A stretch of DNA of 64,000 nucleotides from Streptomyces sp. NBC_01224 (GCF_036002945.1 NZ_CP108529.1:124001-188000), one strand, 5' to 3'; shown: positions 12,101 through 19,920, counted from the stretch's first letter. A program made the numbers and translations. Notes: generated by a model not told the origin, from the letters alone.

Positions 12101-12471
12101 GTCAGCCGGTCCGGCGGCAGCCCGGCGTTTTCCAGCGCTTCCCAGGCCACCTCCAGCAGCAGCCGGTGTTGCGGGTCGAGTACGTCCGCCTCGCGGCCGG
12201 AGACTCCGAAGAAGTCCGCGTCGAAACCTGACACGTTGCTCAGGTACCCGCCTGGCTGAGGAAGTGCGGGTGAGTCGGGGGTTGACTCAGCGCCGCCTTG
12301 TGCCCAGAGCGTCTCGCGTCCCGGCGGCGGATTCCCGACTGCCTCTTGCCCGTTGGCGAGCAGCCGCCACAGGGCCGCGGGAGAGTCGATGTCGCCGGGG
12401 AGCCTGCAGCCCATGCCGATCACGGCGAGAGAATCCGTCGTGTTGTTGAAGGTATGCCTGTGTCGCCCCAC
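6130..12471 (-). CDS. Single-module highly reducing type I polyketide synthase, MAS-like
   Basis: About 2113 residues with the order KS (12-432; Cys183 in DTACSSS, His318, His355), AT (about 545-840; GHSMGE with Ser632), DH (from about 925; HxxxGxxxxP at 938-947 and a later HPVLVD), ER (about 1440-1700; GLNFRDV, GGTGMAAVA), KR (about 1760-1960; GGLRGLG, YAAAN) and ACP (LGFDSL, Ser2066). No thioesterase follows. The length and order match mycobacterial mycocerosic acid synthase, an iterative enzyme that extends fatty acyl chains with methylmalonyl-CoA. The AT has VASH (733-736) where malonyl-specific enzymes have HAFH, which favours a branched extender. The GTG start at 12471 follows AAGGAG; the open frame continues upstream to 13842 only as an antisense-like shadow of the ketosynthase gene. 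All active sites look intact. Iterative use, substrate and product are inference. Confidence 0.95.
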   Translation of the reverse strand: MGRHRHTFNNTTDSLAVIGMGCRLPGDIDSPAALWRLLANGQEAVGNPPPGRETLWAQGGAESTPDSPALPQPGGYLSNVSGFDADFFGVSGREADVLDPQHRLLLEVAWEALENAGLPPDRLTGSPTGVFAGLSYNDYMDQLAGQPQELEGSILTNGHCVAAGRISYLLGLHGPCVALDTACSSSLVAFHLACRALLHSECDLALAAGVTLMLRPRTTLSFARMGMLSPTGRCHTFDAAADGFVRGEGCGAVVLKRLADAERDGDRILAVVRGTAVNQDGRTDGLAAPSPTAQRALFHKALTNAGIDPQDMGMIEAHGTGTPIGDPIEFASLAQVYGTGHGRCALGSVKTNLGHLEPAAGITGLIKTVLCLQHGLIPPNVNFTRWNPAIAADKTRFFVPTELTPWPVQAPTRLAAVSSFGFSGTNAHVILEQPPQDSRTAPPRRRQTPPAAPEVVLVPAGSPAVLPAAALRLADWLEGDGANVPLRDVAHTLALRRSAGRGRLGVVARSTHDAVSALRSFAAGRAHPAVVSGPTSVTVSRQPVWVFSGQGSQWPGMGRGLLQREPAFAAALAEADPHICAEAGFSVLDVVRTGEPVTECSRVQPVLFALQIALAATWRAHGVEPAGVIGHSMGEVAAAVVAGALSLKDGARVICRRSALLTRIAGAGAMATVGLDRVAVEAELAANKTQSVSVAVLAAPNSTVVAGDTTQVARLVATWQDRAIPTLTVAVDVASHSPQVDPLLAELRAALCDLTPQRPEIPFYSTVLPDPHEVPAFDAAYWCANLRNPVRFFPAVATAAADRNLVYVEISPHPVVTHAIAESLEDLAGEPVVLPTLRRAEDEPTTFRTHLAALHCAGVKVDWAPLYAQAGLADVPTITFDRKHHWADAARPATPGEQNAARAAVALPGTYTEVPGERVRHCWQGDAGTTGLPWLTDHRVHGTPVLPGAAHYAIALTTACKVFDAAPTDVEITDVSFREMLRLAGHTDLSTTVTMTAPDHATCEIFGRGDDGQWTTYASAVLRRLSLPPRTRTVSVSTLAQKHPVAIDSAALYSRLHSRGLEHGPAFAGITQLRASRSRESFWARVEVPEPARTPEHSLQVHPVLVDLCLQLLVAGPVEDAGQGLILPVQMQAVRVLGDPATAAYCHARIVENTADSAVGHARLLNEAGNLVMALDGVKFARRSPQNAGTADKWLLEAGWHPAPRPQATSQIPPGNWLVIGEGHTDAEALAGILREAGARAEVWDTPLGDERLGPFGDFVSTHLEAIGSPSRAVVMLCGTSPTTTDDPTVGAQRRARRILGIAQAIARSSTPPRLYAVTRAARAVAADETVDLEQGALRGVIRVLAFEHPHMRATLVDTDHGDPGLRSLAEELLADGHEDEIALRGATRYIARLDHAPLAASEQVTTATRTVRYAVDGFRLRAGRLGDLGSLELAATGRRTPGPGEVELRVQAAGLNFRDVLTVMGLLPGEQDIQYRIGFECAGVVTETGPGVEHLRTGDPVLAVHLEGGAFASFITVPATAVAPIPATLDPVAAAGMPTAFLTAWYALRHVARLRAGERVLIHSASGGTGMAAVAVARLLGAEVLATAGNEEKRQYLRGSGISHVMDSRSLDFAEQTRNATHGLGVDVVLNSLSGAAIRAGLETLRPFGRFVELGVRDILSDAPVGLAPFRHNITLSTVDLIELQRARPDMFATVLREVIAEFTEGRLKPLLCTTHPLCEATDAFRLMARAGHIGKLVLTIPDRGETTAVLPQGARVVHADGAYIITGGLRGLGLATAHWLAEQGASHIVLNGRTPPSLAAARAIRKLSADGTRITVVLRDIAKPDTAERLVATATEDGTPLRGVMHCAMVLEDAAIINIRDPQLKRVWDPKVTGAWKLHNAATAHTLDWFVVFSSMASLLGNPGQGVYAAANSWLDAFAAWRTREGMPTLAVNWGPWGETGVATDFSSRGYETIPTGKGLLALHALLAHGRVQTGVIPGEPSTWIPLAGRQSSFFSLLAPGNEHAADVTENSPDIQTRLAGLAPGTARREALETYLADHIRGILRLGSTTLDPQTPLKALGFDSLLSMELRVRLESDLGVELASNFVWQHPTLSALAAGLAQRMGLELRHV

Positions 12472-12623
12472 GGGAGTTCTCCTTGTCGATTGGCTGCGCA
12501 GGGGGCGGGAAACCCCCCGGCTCTGTTGACGGTTCGCCGCCCCGGGGTCGGCGGCGTGCCTGCGTACCGGAATCGGCCGGGTCGGGCGGGGGCCGTGGAG
12601 GGCTGGGGATACCGGGACGGGCC

Positions 12624-13958
12624 TCAGACGTCGGGGCTGCCCAGGAGGATCGCGCTCTTCACCCCGCCGACCTGGTAGTTGAAACTCAGCGCGTAGTCGA
12701 AGTCGAGAGGGCGGGTGCGCGTGCCGGGAACGGGGTCGAAGGTGAGGTTGTCCGCAGGCTGCTCGCAGTTCGCGGTGGGACATACCTCGCCGCGCTCCAT
12801 CATGAGCAGCGTCAGAGCGACGCCGAGACAGCCCGCGGGCGCGCCGTTGTGGCCGAAGCAGCCTTCCTGGGATGTCATCAGCAGGTCCTGTGCGGCAGAT
12901 CCGTACAGTTCCTTGATCGCGTTGGCCTCGAAGGCGGTGACCACCACGTTGCCGTCGCTGCCGCCGTGGACGTAGGGCACCTGGCCGGTCTCCCAACGGT
13001 CCTTGAGACATCGGCGGACGGCGCTCACCAGTTCGCGGCCCGTCTCGTCGGATGCCAGAGGATTGGTCAGACCGTCGCGGGTCGTGGCCTGGGCGAGCAC
13101 CTGACCGTACAGATGGGCCCCGCGCCGGGTGGCGTGCTCGCGGCTCTCCATGATGACGGTCACCGATCCCTCGCCGTGGTTGATGCAGTCGGCGCGCCGG
13201 TCGTAGGGGCGCATGAGGGAGTCGAAGGACGGCAGAAGGGCGGGCATGTCGTTGGACCGGATGATCTCGTATGTCTTCTGCGCGCCCTGCAGCAGGCGCT
13301 GGATGTTGCGGATCAGTTTGACGCTGAAGATGTCGACGCCGGTCACGACGGCGATGTCGATCTCGCCGTCGGCGATCAGGCGTCGGGCGTTGCCGATCTG
13401 TACCGCGGAAGACGCGCAGCCGCACGACACAGTGAAGTTGGGGCCTTTCGAGCGGGACAGTGCGCCTTGGACCAGGGCGACGTCGGAGGGAGTGACGGCT
13501 TGTTCCGCCGCGACGAACAGTTCCATCGCCTCCGTCACGCGAATGGTCTCGGGGTCGGCTCGCAGGACGGCGAGGTAGCTGTCGATGTTCGCGTCGACGC
13601 CGCCGCGTCCGGCCAGGATCGCCGCGTCCGCCAGGTCGCCCGTGAGGGGATCCAGCTCGGCGTCCAAGCATGCCTGCGCCATGGACACCAGGCCGAACCG
13701 ATGCGCTGCGGTGTAGTGGCGTGAGAAGAACGGGGCGATATCGGGGAGGCGTTCGTCGAACATTGCGTCCGAGAGGTCTACGGAGCCGTAGTAGGCATTG
13801 CTCTGCCTGAGGCAGGAGGCCCCCCGGGAGGCGATGTTCCACAGGTCGTCCGCGGTGAAGACGGGCTGCCCGTCACCGGGAAGGCAGAACCCGATACCGG
13901 TGACCATGGCATCCCGCGCGTGCCGGCCGCCTCCCGAGAGGGGGGCTGCCCCGCTCAC
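12624..13958 (-). CDS. Divergent stand-alone beta-ketoacyl synthase
   Basis: A 444-residue thiolase-fold ketosynthase of FabF type. The Cys-His-His triad can be placed, but in unusual settings: Cys181 in SCGCASS (normally TACSSS), His331 in HGGSDGN (normally HGTGT) and His370 in GHNGAPAG (normally GHTxGAAG). The protein therefore looks active but specialised. It precedes the MAS-like PKS by 152 bp on the same strand and probably works with it, for example by making or loading the starter acyl chain or by condensing the finished chain. That role is inference. The GTG start overlaps the stop of an 11-codon upstream frame (GTGA). An internal ATG at 13907 is less likely. Confidence 0.92.
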   Translation of the reverse strand: MSGAAPLSGGGRHARDAMVTGIGFCLPGDGQPVFTADDLWNIASRGASCLRQSNAYYGSVDLSDAMFDERLPDIAPFFSRHYTAAHRFGLVSMAQACLDAELDPLTGDLADAAILAGRGGVDANIDSYLAVLRADPETIRVTEAMELFVAAEQAVTPSDVALVQGALSRSKGPNFTVSCGCASSAVQIGNARRLIADGEIDIAVVTGVDIFSVKLIRNIQRLLQGAQKTYEIIRSNDMPALLPSFDSLMRPYDRRADCINHGEGSVTVIMESREHATRRGAHLYGQVLAQATTRDGLTNPLASDETGRELVSAVRRCLKDRWETGQVPYVHGGSDGNVVVTAFEANAIKELYGSAAQDLLMTSQEGCFGHNGAPAGCLGVALTLLMMERGEVCPTANCEQPADNLTFDPVPGTRTRPLDFDYALSFNYQVGGVKSAILLGSPDV

Positions 13959-13990
13959 GACACACCTACGGGCAACAGAGTAGTCGTCAT
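13955..13990 (-). CDS. Eleven-codon leader frame coupled to the ketosynthase gene
   Basis: CCGGAGGGGATCGAA precedes ATG at 13990. The frame reads MTTTLLPVGVS and stops at 13957-13955 within GTGA, whose GTG starts the ketosynthase. The strong ribosome-binding site therefore serves the leader, and the ketosynthase would be read by termination-reinitiation. Whether the peptide itself matters is unknown. Confidence 0.4.
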   Translation of the reverse strand: MTTTLLPVGVS

Positions 13991-14085
13991 TTCGATCCCC
14001 TCCGGATCAGTTGGTAGCACCCGCACGTAAGCGGCTGTGTGCTGTTGAGGAAGAGATTCCGCAGCGGCCGGATTCGAGCAGGGCT

Positions 14086-14295
14086 CTATTCGGCAATGTA
14101 TGTGCGGTAGATCCAGCGGTACACGGGCAGCAGTTCGCCATCGAGTTCGGCATAGTGATCCGCGAACTCGAAATGCTCATAACCGTTCCAGCGGGGAACC
14201 GTCACTCTTGTTTCACTGTCCAGTGATTTCACTTCCCAGGTCGGCGGCGAGCCTTCCGGCCCCCCGCTGAGTATTACGCGAATCGTTTGGGGCAT
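14086..14295 (-). CDS. DUF5988-family small protein
   Basis: A 69-residue protein with the pattern of the DUF5988 family: an N-terminal strand ending in SGGPEG, a central VTVPRWNGYEHFEF and the C-terminal YRWIYRTYIAE. The family is found in actinobacterial biosynthetic gene clusters and has no established function. ATG at 14295 is preceded by GGAGAG at good spacing. It lies 96 bp before the ketosynthase leader on the same strand, so it is probably the first gene of the polyketide operon. Confidence 0.8.
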   Translation of the reverse strand: MPQTIRVILSGGPEGSPPTWEVKSLDSETRVTVPRWNGYEHFEFADHYAELDGELLPVYRWIYRTYIAE

Positions 14296-14446
14296 AGCGC
14301 TCTCCAGTCGGGAGGATCAGCGCTGATTTATCAGCGGAGGCGTCGGCTCGATTGTTTTTGCCACGCCGTCTTGAGTACAGCCGAAAATGCTTCCACCACA
14401 GGACGGTGAGTGTCACGAAACCGCGCAACTGGTCCAGGAATCCCAT
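14213..14446 (-). CDS. Doubtful small ORF upstream of the DUF5988 gene
   Basis: Up to 77 residues beginning MGFLDQLRGFVTLTVLWWKH, which could be an amphipathic or membrane helix followed by a basic tail. The last third overlaps the DUF5988 gene in another frame. Codon use is poorer than in neighbouring genes (several AAA, AAT and TCA codons), and the nearest purine-rich site is 13 nt upstream. It may be a small leading gene of the operon or simply untranslated leader. Confidence 0.25.
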   Translation of the reverse strand: MGFLDQLRGFVTLTVLWWKHFRLYSRRRGKNNRADASADKSALILPTGERYAPNDSRNTQRGAGRLAADLGSEITGQ

Positions 14447-14831
14447 GCGCGGCGCGTCACTCTCCGGCGCGCGGGAGCCGGCTCAGGGGCGGCGCGGACG
14501 GTAGCGGCGGCCGGCCTCGCGTACGGAACGGCGTGACCGCCACGGTGCCGCAGCCGGCGGTGTGCGCCGTCGTGACCGCGCCGGCCGGCGCGGCCTCAGG
14601 GTGCAGCGCGGGGGTCCGGGCGCGGGCGGCCGTCGGGATGATGGCCGGTCTTGATGTCAGGAGACAGACCCCAATGACGGATTGGACAGCACAGGGAACT
14701 CGCATGGCGCCCCTTGACGAGGTGATGCGAGCCGCCTCTTCCTTGCCGAGGGGCGCTCATGGCGACGAACGATCTCGATGCTGCTCACAACTGGCTGGCC
14801 AGTTCTGCAGCGGATCGTCGATTGCCGCGCT

Positions 14832-14878
14832 CCCCGGAGAGGAGGGCAGCCCACCGGTTGGATTCAAAACGGTTATCC
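14832..14878 (+). repeat. Conserved dispersed element, copy A
   Basis: Runs from CCCCGGAGAGG through GGGCAGCCCACCGGTTGGA to GGTTATCC. It matches copy B (18447-18494) along its length, and weaker similarity continues for about 60 bp downstream (for example TCACCCG-TGGCGTA). The core is an imperfect palindrome. Confidence 0.6.
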
Positions 14879-15223
14879 CACGGAGCTGAATAATCCCGCA
14901 ATGAGACCGCCAACAGTTCACCCGTCTGGCGTAATTTACTGAACGGTGAGCGTCTTCTCCTCGGCGAGCTCCACGAATCCGGCCCCACGGGTCCGTGAAG
15001 TCTGATTCGCGGCGATTCGCCGTCGGGATGTCGCGGCCGGAAAGAAATGGCGCGCACCTGGTAATTATCTAGTAATGGCTGGATCTCGGCGTGACTGCTG
15101 CGATCACGGCGGCAGTGTCCGCCGGCCGTCCCCCGCTCCCGGAACGCATTTCGGACTGGGCCGATCGGGTGACTGATTGGCGCAGGGGTTGATGGCAGTT
15201 CATTCATTGGAGTTACTGAAGTC

Positions 15224-15256
15224 GTTGAACCGGTGGGCCGCCCATCCCTCTCCGGG
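15224..15256 (-). repeat. Conserved dispersed element, copy C (inverted)
   Basis: Read on the minus strand this is CCCGGAGAGG, then ATGGGCGGCCCACCGGTT. The core matches copies A and B; similarity stops after the GGTT. Confidence 0.6.
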
Positions 15257-15636
15257 AAGCTCGGCAATCGGCCCGCCCGTTTCGGCCCTTCCTTCCGGCA
15301 GGGCTCCGGCGAGCAGAGCCACTGCATGGCTGCCCCGGAAAGCCACCGGCCGGTGGGCGCTCCCGACACCGGCCGGTGAAGCGGCCCGCCGTGCTTGAGA
15401 CCGGGCAGTGGTGCGCACGTCGCGGCCGATGCCCGTCGGCCCCCGGTCGCCGTCGGGTCCGCCCCGTCCCTGGCGGACTCATCGCCGCAAGCCACTGCCC
15501 GGTCGGCTTCCCCCGAGCCGAGAGCCGTTCGTCCTCTCACCCCTGACCGCGCGTCGGGCATGAGGGAAGCCTGCCATCGATCCGGGCAAGTCCCCGTGCG
15601 GACCGCAACGGTCCGCCTGTCACAGGAGGACCCGTC

Positions 15637-16221
15637 ATGTCCACAGACACAACATCGTCCGGCCAGTCGCAGTCGGTCGCCCAACTGCCTTTCCCCTTCG
15701 GTCCGCTGCTCCTGGCGGTCCTGCCCAACTCCGGACCGGTCGCCGGCGGCAATACCGTTCAGCTCCTCGGAGTGGGCCTCAGCGGTGCCACCAGCGTTCT
15801 GTTCGATACCACGCCGGCCACCATCGTCTCGCAGGACGTGCTGGGGCTCACTGTCACGATCACGGTCCCGGCGAACGCCGCAGGCACGGTGCCGGTCACC
15901 GTGACCACCGGCAGCGGCACGAGCAACCCGGTGTCCTACACCTACGTGGACCCGTCCACGCCCGCTCCTCCCACCGCCACCAGCATCACCCCGGCCTCGG
16001 GCCCGGTCGTCGGCGCCACCCCGTTCGTGATCGCCGGCACCAACCTGAGCGGTGGCACTGTCACCGTCAACGGAGTTCCGGCCACCGTACTGGGCGGCGA
16101 CCCCACCGGGATCCTGCTGTTCGGGATCACCCCGGCCGGCGCCGCCGCGGGCAACGTCCCGGTCGTGGTCACGACCGCGGCCGGCACCGCCACTGTCCCC
16201 GGCGGGTACACCTACATCTGA
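15637..16221 (+). CDS. IPT/TIG-domain protein
   Basis: A 194-residue protein made of two immunoglobulin-like IPT/TIG domains (about 28-105 and 113-194), each beginning with a P-x-SGP motif (LPNSGPVAGG and ITPASGPVVGA) and ending near YTYV/YTYI. No signal peptide or membrane anchor is visible, so export would need a non-classical route; otherwise it is cytoplasmic. The ATG follows AGGAGGACCCGTC, a strong ribosome-binding site. It is followed by a very strong hairpin. Such domains bind proteins or carbohydrates; no enzyme domain is present. Confidence 0.9.
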   Translation: MSTDTTSSGQSQSVAQLPFPFGPLLLAVLPNSGPVAGGNTVQLLGVGLSGATSVLFDTTPATIVSQDVLGLTVTITVPANAAGTVPVTVTTGSGTSNPVSYTYVDPSTPAPPTATSITPASGPVVGATPFVIAGTNLSGGTVTVNGVPATVLGGDPTGILLFGITPAGAAAGNVPVVVTTAAGTATVPGGYTYI

Positions 16222-16278
16222 CCAGCCGTCCCCTCACGGCCCCTTGCCTGCCACGTCGCCACGCCGGCTGGCCAGGGC

Positions 16279-16329
16279 TGTGAACAGCGCCGGCCTGCGC
16301 GTTCCTCGCGCAGGCCGGCGCTGTTCACA
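16279..16329 (+). terminator. Perfect 23-bp hairpin after the IPT/TIG gene
   Basis: Positions 16279-16301 and 16307-16329 are exact reverse complements with a 5-nt loop (TTCCT). It lies 58 bp downstream of the IPT/TIG stop and should be a very efficient terminator in either direction. Confidence 0.85.
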
Positions 16330-17039
16330 ATCAGGGACGGTTCCGCCGCGCCCCGCCCACCCGGGGGTGGCAAAACCAAGGACGCGACGGCAGAGGATGC
16401 GTTGCGAAGCGTGTGCGCCGGCTGCGCCAGATCGGGCCGCGCCACCGGGCCGTTCGCAGTCCGGATGTGATCGGCCGCCGGGACGACGCCCCGCGCCGCC
16501 CCCGGCCAGCAGACGCGAGCGGCCTGCCCGATGCGGCGCTTTTGAGCCGCTTCGGCCCGGCCCCTCCCCCGCGCCTCCCGGTAGTCCACCAGGACGCGGA
16601 CGGCCGGAACCGTACAGGCCGCGTTCTCTCGTCCGCCTCGTGCGACGGGCGCGGGACCCCGTGCGGCACGTGGAGCGGTCCGACACCGGTGCCTGCTTCA
16701 GCCGGGCCGGCCGGGGCTCGTCCAGCGGCACGAGGCCGGCCTGTCCTCAGGTGCTTCATGTGTCCGCGAAATGCGGCACATGATCGAGATCACCGGCGGC
16801 CGGGCGCGTGGTGGAGCGCCCACCGACGAGGTGAACCGGCGTCGCAGGCGCTGTTCACCGGCCTGGGAGTTGAGTTGGCGACGTGCCGGATGTTCACCCC
16901 AGCCCGGTTTCACAGCAGACGGTCTCTGCGGCCCCGGCCTCGTCCCGCGGACAAGCCGCGGGGGACCCGGGCGCCGTGTTGTGTTCACTCGGGGCCCGAC
17001 GGACGGGATCGCGGTCGCGGACCGCAGCCTGGAGGGATT
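16330..17039. other. No gene recognised
   Basis: Both strands carry only long open frames typical of GC-rich non-coding DNA. No ribosome-binding site, domain motif or repeat stands out. The minus-strand ATPase gene ends at its right border. Confidence 0.4.
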
Positions 17040-17534
17040 TCACCCGGTCAGTGAGATCCGTGCCCAGAATGTGCGGCCGCCGCCGGTCTCCCGCCGCGTT
17101 CCCAGCGCCTGGGCGGACTGCGCGACCACCACCAGGCCTCGGCCGTACTCGTTGGCGTCGCCGGCACGGTGGGGGACGGACGATGTTCCCCCCTCGTCCT
17201 GGACTTCCACGAGGAGCCAGTCACCGTCCTTTTGCAGGCGACCGGTGATCGAGAGGCTGTCGGTGTGGACGATGGCGTTGGTTACCAGCTCAGAGAGCAC
17301 GAGTAAGGCCACGCATCGGGCACCTTCGTCCGTTATACCCTCAAAGTCCATCCACAGCCGGGCCAGTTGGCGGCAGACCGGCACCGCTCGCTCCAGTGTC
17401 GGCACGCGGAACGAGGCCGGTCGTCCCGTAGGCCAGTCGTCGGCCAGGGCCCGGGCTGACGCCGTATTCGGCCACTGTTCAATCTCCTGGGGGGACAATG
17501 CGATCTGCGCCCCCGGCCAAGCAGTCGGCAGCAT
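17040..17534 (-). CDS. ATP-binding protein of the RsbW/anti-sigma kinase-like type
   Basis: A 164-residue protein with a GHKL ATPase fold of the HATPase_c_2 type: N box LVLSELVTNAIVHT (about 85-98), G1-like DEGG and G2 GRGLVVV (about 140). In Streptomyces many such small ATPases act as anti-sigma or signalling partners and have lost kinase activity. ATG at 17534 follows GAGAGGAAGAACT; the open frame continues to 17612 but without a better start. No sigma or anti-anti-sigma gene lies next to it, so its partner is unknown. Confidence 0.88.
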   Translation of the reverse strand: MLPTAWPGAQIALSPQEIEQWPNTASARALADDWPTGRPASFRVPTLERAVPVCRQLARLWMDFEGITDEGARCVALLVLSELVTNAIVHTDSLSITGRLQKDGDWLLVEVQDEGGTSSVPHRAGDANEYGRGLVVVAQSAQALGTRRETGGGRTFWARISLTG

Positions 17535-19920
17535 AGTTCTTCCTCTCTCGTCCTCGGCCTTGCTCAGGTGGCGGGGTGGCAGGTCTGCGCTTGCGGACAC
17601 AACACGGCACAAGCCGCCGGCTTCGGATTGCCTGCCGTACCCGATGTGCCCGCCGGTCGCGGACCGCGCGGGAGCCCAGCGGGCGGTTCAGAGACGGGAA
17701 GCGGGGTGCACCCGTCCACCGCTGGTACGGCGGGCCGTACACGGGGTGAGCCGGGCCGCCCGCAGTCCCACATCCGCGGTGGTGCCGATCCCGGCCCGGA
17801 TCGGCTGCGGCCCCCGGTGGCGGTGCCCGGACCGGTGCCGTCGAGGTCGTCCGTGCTGCCCCCGGTGGCACCACAGATGTGAGATGAACGGCGATCTCTC
17901 CGAGAAGGACGGCACCGGGCACCCGGATCCGCAGGAGCGGTCACGGTCGCGCAGACAGCCCCGACGCCCGGTGGTGATACGACCGTCCGGCCGGGACCGG
18001 CACCCCGAACGCCAGTCACCGAACGCGGTCCGGACGATGCCCGCCTCCGGCATGGAAGATGATTCGATGCCGTGGGAGGCAGCAGCCTCCGTGCTCCGGC
18101 AACGCCCCCGCGCCGTGCACGACGATGAGTAAATCGGCCGAGAACAGGGTGAGAGCGACAAGGTATCCGCCGTCGACTGGCGCTTCGCCGCGCCGACCGG
18201 AGCGGTCTCACCGCAGAACTCAGCATTCCGGTGCCGGGCGTCGGACGTCTGAAAAATCGCCAGGGAAGCGCGCATGGTGCCTCCAAAGAGGTCACATGGG
18301 CCGCCGCGCCAGTCGGCACCGGCTACTCGCACCGACTGGCGGATCCAAACCCCTCCCACGGGGGTGCCCATTGCGGCAGTCCCACCCGGCAGATCCCCAG
18401 GCTTTCACCTCACCTGGACAGCTACGAGAGAAATGAAAAGCCGCTCCCCCGGAGAGGGTGGGCGGCCCACCGGTTTGGATAGGGACAGTTATCCTCTCGG
18501 CCGCATATGACAGCAACAAAGCCGACAGGATGTCACCCGGATGGCGTAGTTGTGTCGATATCCCCGCACCGGACCGATCGAAGACTGCCCCGGGCAGGGC
18601 CGTCTTCAAGCATCCGGATGAAGTGGTTCACGCACGTGGGCAGCCCACGATGCCATGGAACCGATGCCACGCGGTGCAACGATTCTTCCTGGCGAATCGC
18701 TTCTTCTGGCTCCCTTTCACAGCCGTCTGCCACAGCTGTTCCTGGCGTGATCTGTTCGGCCTGATCACGTCGGGGAATTCGATGGCCGGTAACGCCCCAT
18801 GACAGAGCCATAAGGCTTCACGACATCACGACCCTCTCGTTCTGCGGGGATGTGCACTTCGACACTGTGACCGGCACCCATGACTCGGCCGAAAACCGCA
18901 CCGCCCCAGGCCAGATCACCCGCCACACCACGGACTACCCGGCCACGGACTGCGTGAGACAGACCCGCCAACTGCCGTGACCAGGCATGTCAGCACGTGC
19001 CGCACAGCCGGCCACCGACCCCGACCACCGCATCACGGTGGCCGTTTGACGCCGAGTCACGTAATGGAGCAGCCCCGGCGCTGCAGCAGATGAAGTCGCA
19101 TACCGGCAAAGGGATCGGCCATGGAACCGACGCCCGAGCGACAGGCTTCCCGCGGCATCTTCACGTCGGGTGAGTGAGATCAGGCGATGCTCACCAGCCA
19201 CAGGTGTATAACAATCGGCCATTTCCACGCTGCACCACCCGGCGCACCACCCGGCGCGCCACCCGGACCCCCGCAGAGCACATTCATGCGGAAAACAAAA
19301 TTCCTTCCACATATAAGGCGATTGAGCCTGGACCTTGCAGATGAAACAAGAGATGACTCCTTGTCGCCACCGCATCGATTCAGCCAGATAGTTCCCCGGC
19401 TGAATACTGCCCGTACAGCCGGACGAACGTGAGGACAACAGGCACCGGACGGGCCTCGTGCAGGCCCCAGGCGTTCCGTTCCATCCGCCACTCCACCAAT
19501 TTGGAAATTGAGTCGCTTCAGTCGCTGGAAGGAGTACGCGTGGTTCCTGAACCGCACCTGTGTGACAGCGACTCAGAGGAAAACTCCAGCGCCGGGCCCA
19601 ACCCGGCCGCCCACCCCGCGGGCCGCCCGGCCCCGCCACGGGGCATCCGGTGGCGCAGGACGCAACAGCGGCCCTTCTGACGGCCGCGGTTCACACACAT
19701 CCCGGGCCAGGAACACCGAATACTGCACATCGTCCAGCCCAAGATGCCTGCGGGCAGCTGCCGTCCCCTCGATCCGGGAGACCGTAGGTGAATCACGCAC
19801 CCAGCCACGGCAACGGGCCGCTCCGCCCTCAACAAGCCGCACGCCGGACCCTGCCCGGCTCCCCCGCCGGCACCGTCCCGGCACAGGCCGCCAGGACAGC
19901 TGCGCCGACGGCGATGCGGG
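17535..19920. other. Long gene-poor region with repeat B and degraded segments
   Basis: No intact gene is convincing. It contains repeat copy B (18447-18494). A minus-strand segment near 19690-19790 reads VSRIEGTAAARRHLGLDDVQ and may be the end of a small DNA-binding protein. A plus-strand segment near 18830-18980 runs to a stop at 18978-18980 without a recognisable family. The composition is patchier and slightly less GC-rich near 18500-18800 and 19200-19400, consistent with decayed foreign DNA. Confidence 0.4.
18447..18494 (+). repeat. Conserved dispersed element, copy B
   Basis: Starts CCCCGGAGAGGGTGGGCGG and continues CCCACCGGTTTGGATAGGGA to AGTTATCC. The core GGTGGGCGGCCCACC is a near-perfect palindrome. 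It is the best match to copy A and shares the core with inverted copy C. Confidence 0.6.

Larger units (their letters stand above)
14447..15636. other. Gene-poor region with two copies of a conserved element
   Basis: Apart from the repeat copies at 14832-14878 and 15224-15256, no convincing gene is seen on either strand. The stretch 14880-15080 is less GC-rich than its surroundings, as promoters in this genome tend to be. A likely ribosome-binding site (AGGAGG) at its right end belongs to the IPT/TIG gene. Confidence 0.5.

Noticed and set aside
12472..13842. The 457-codon upstream extension of the PKS open frame
   Set aside because: It lies on the same strand over the ketosynthase gene in another frame, has Arg/Pro-rich shadow composition, and a good AAGGAG-GTG start exists at 12471.
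19225..19270. Short tandem CACCCGGCG repeats and an APGG peptide repeat
   Set aside because: Only three imperfect units in a gene-poor stretch; no gene or element can be tied to it.
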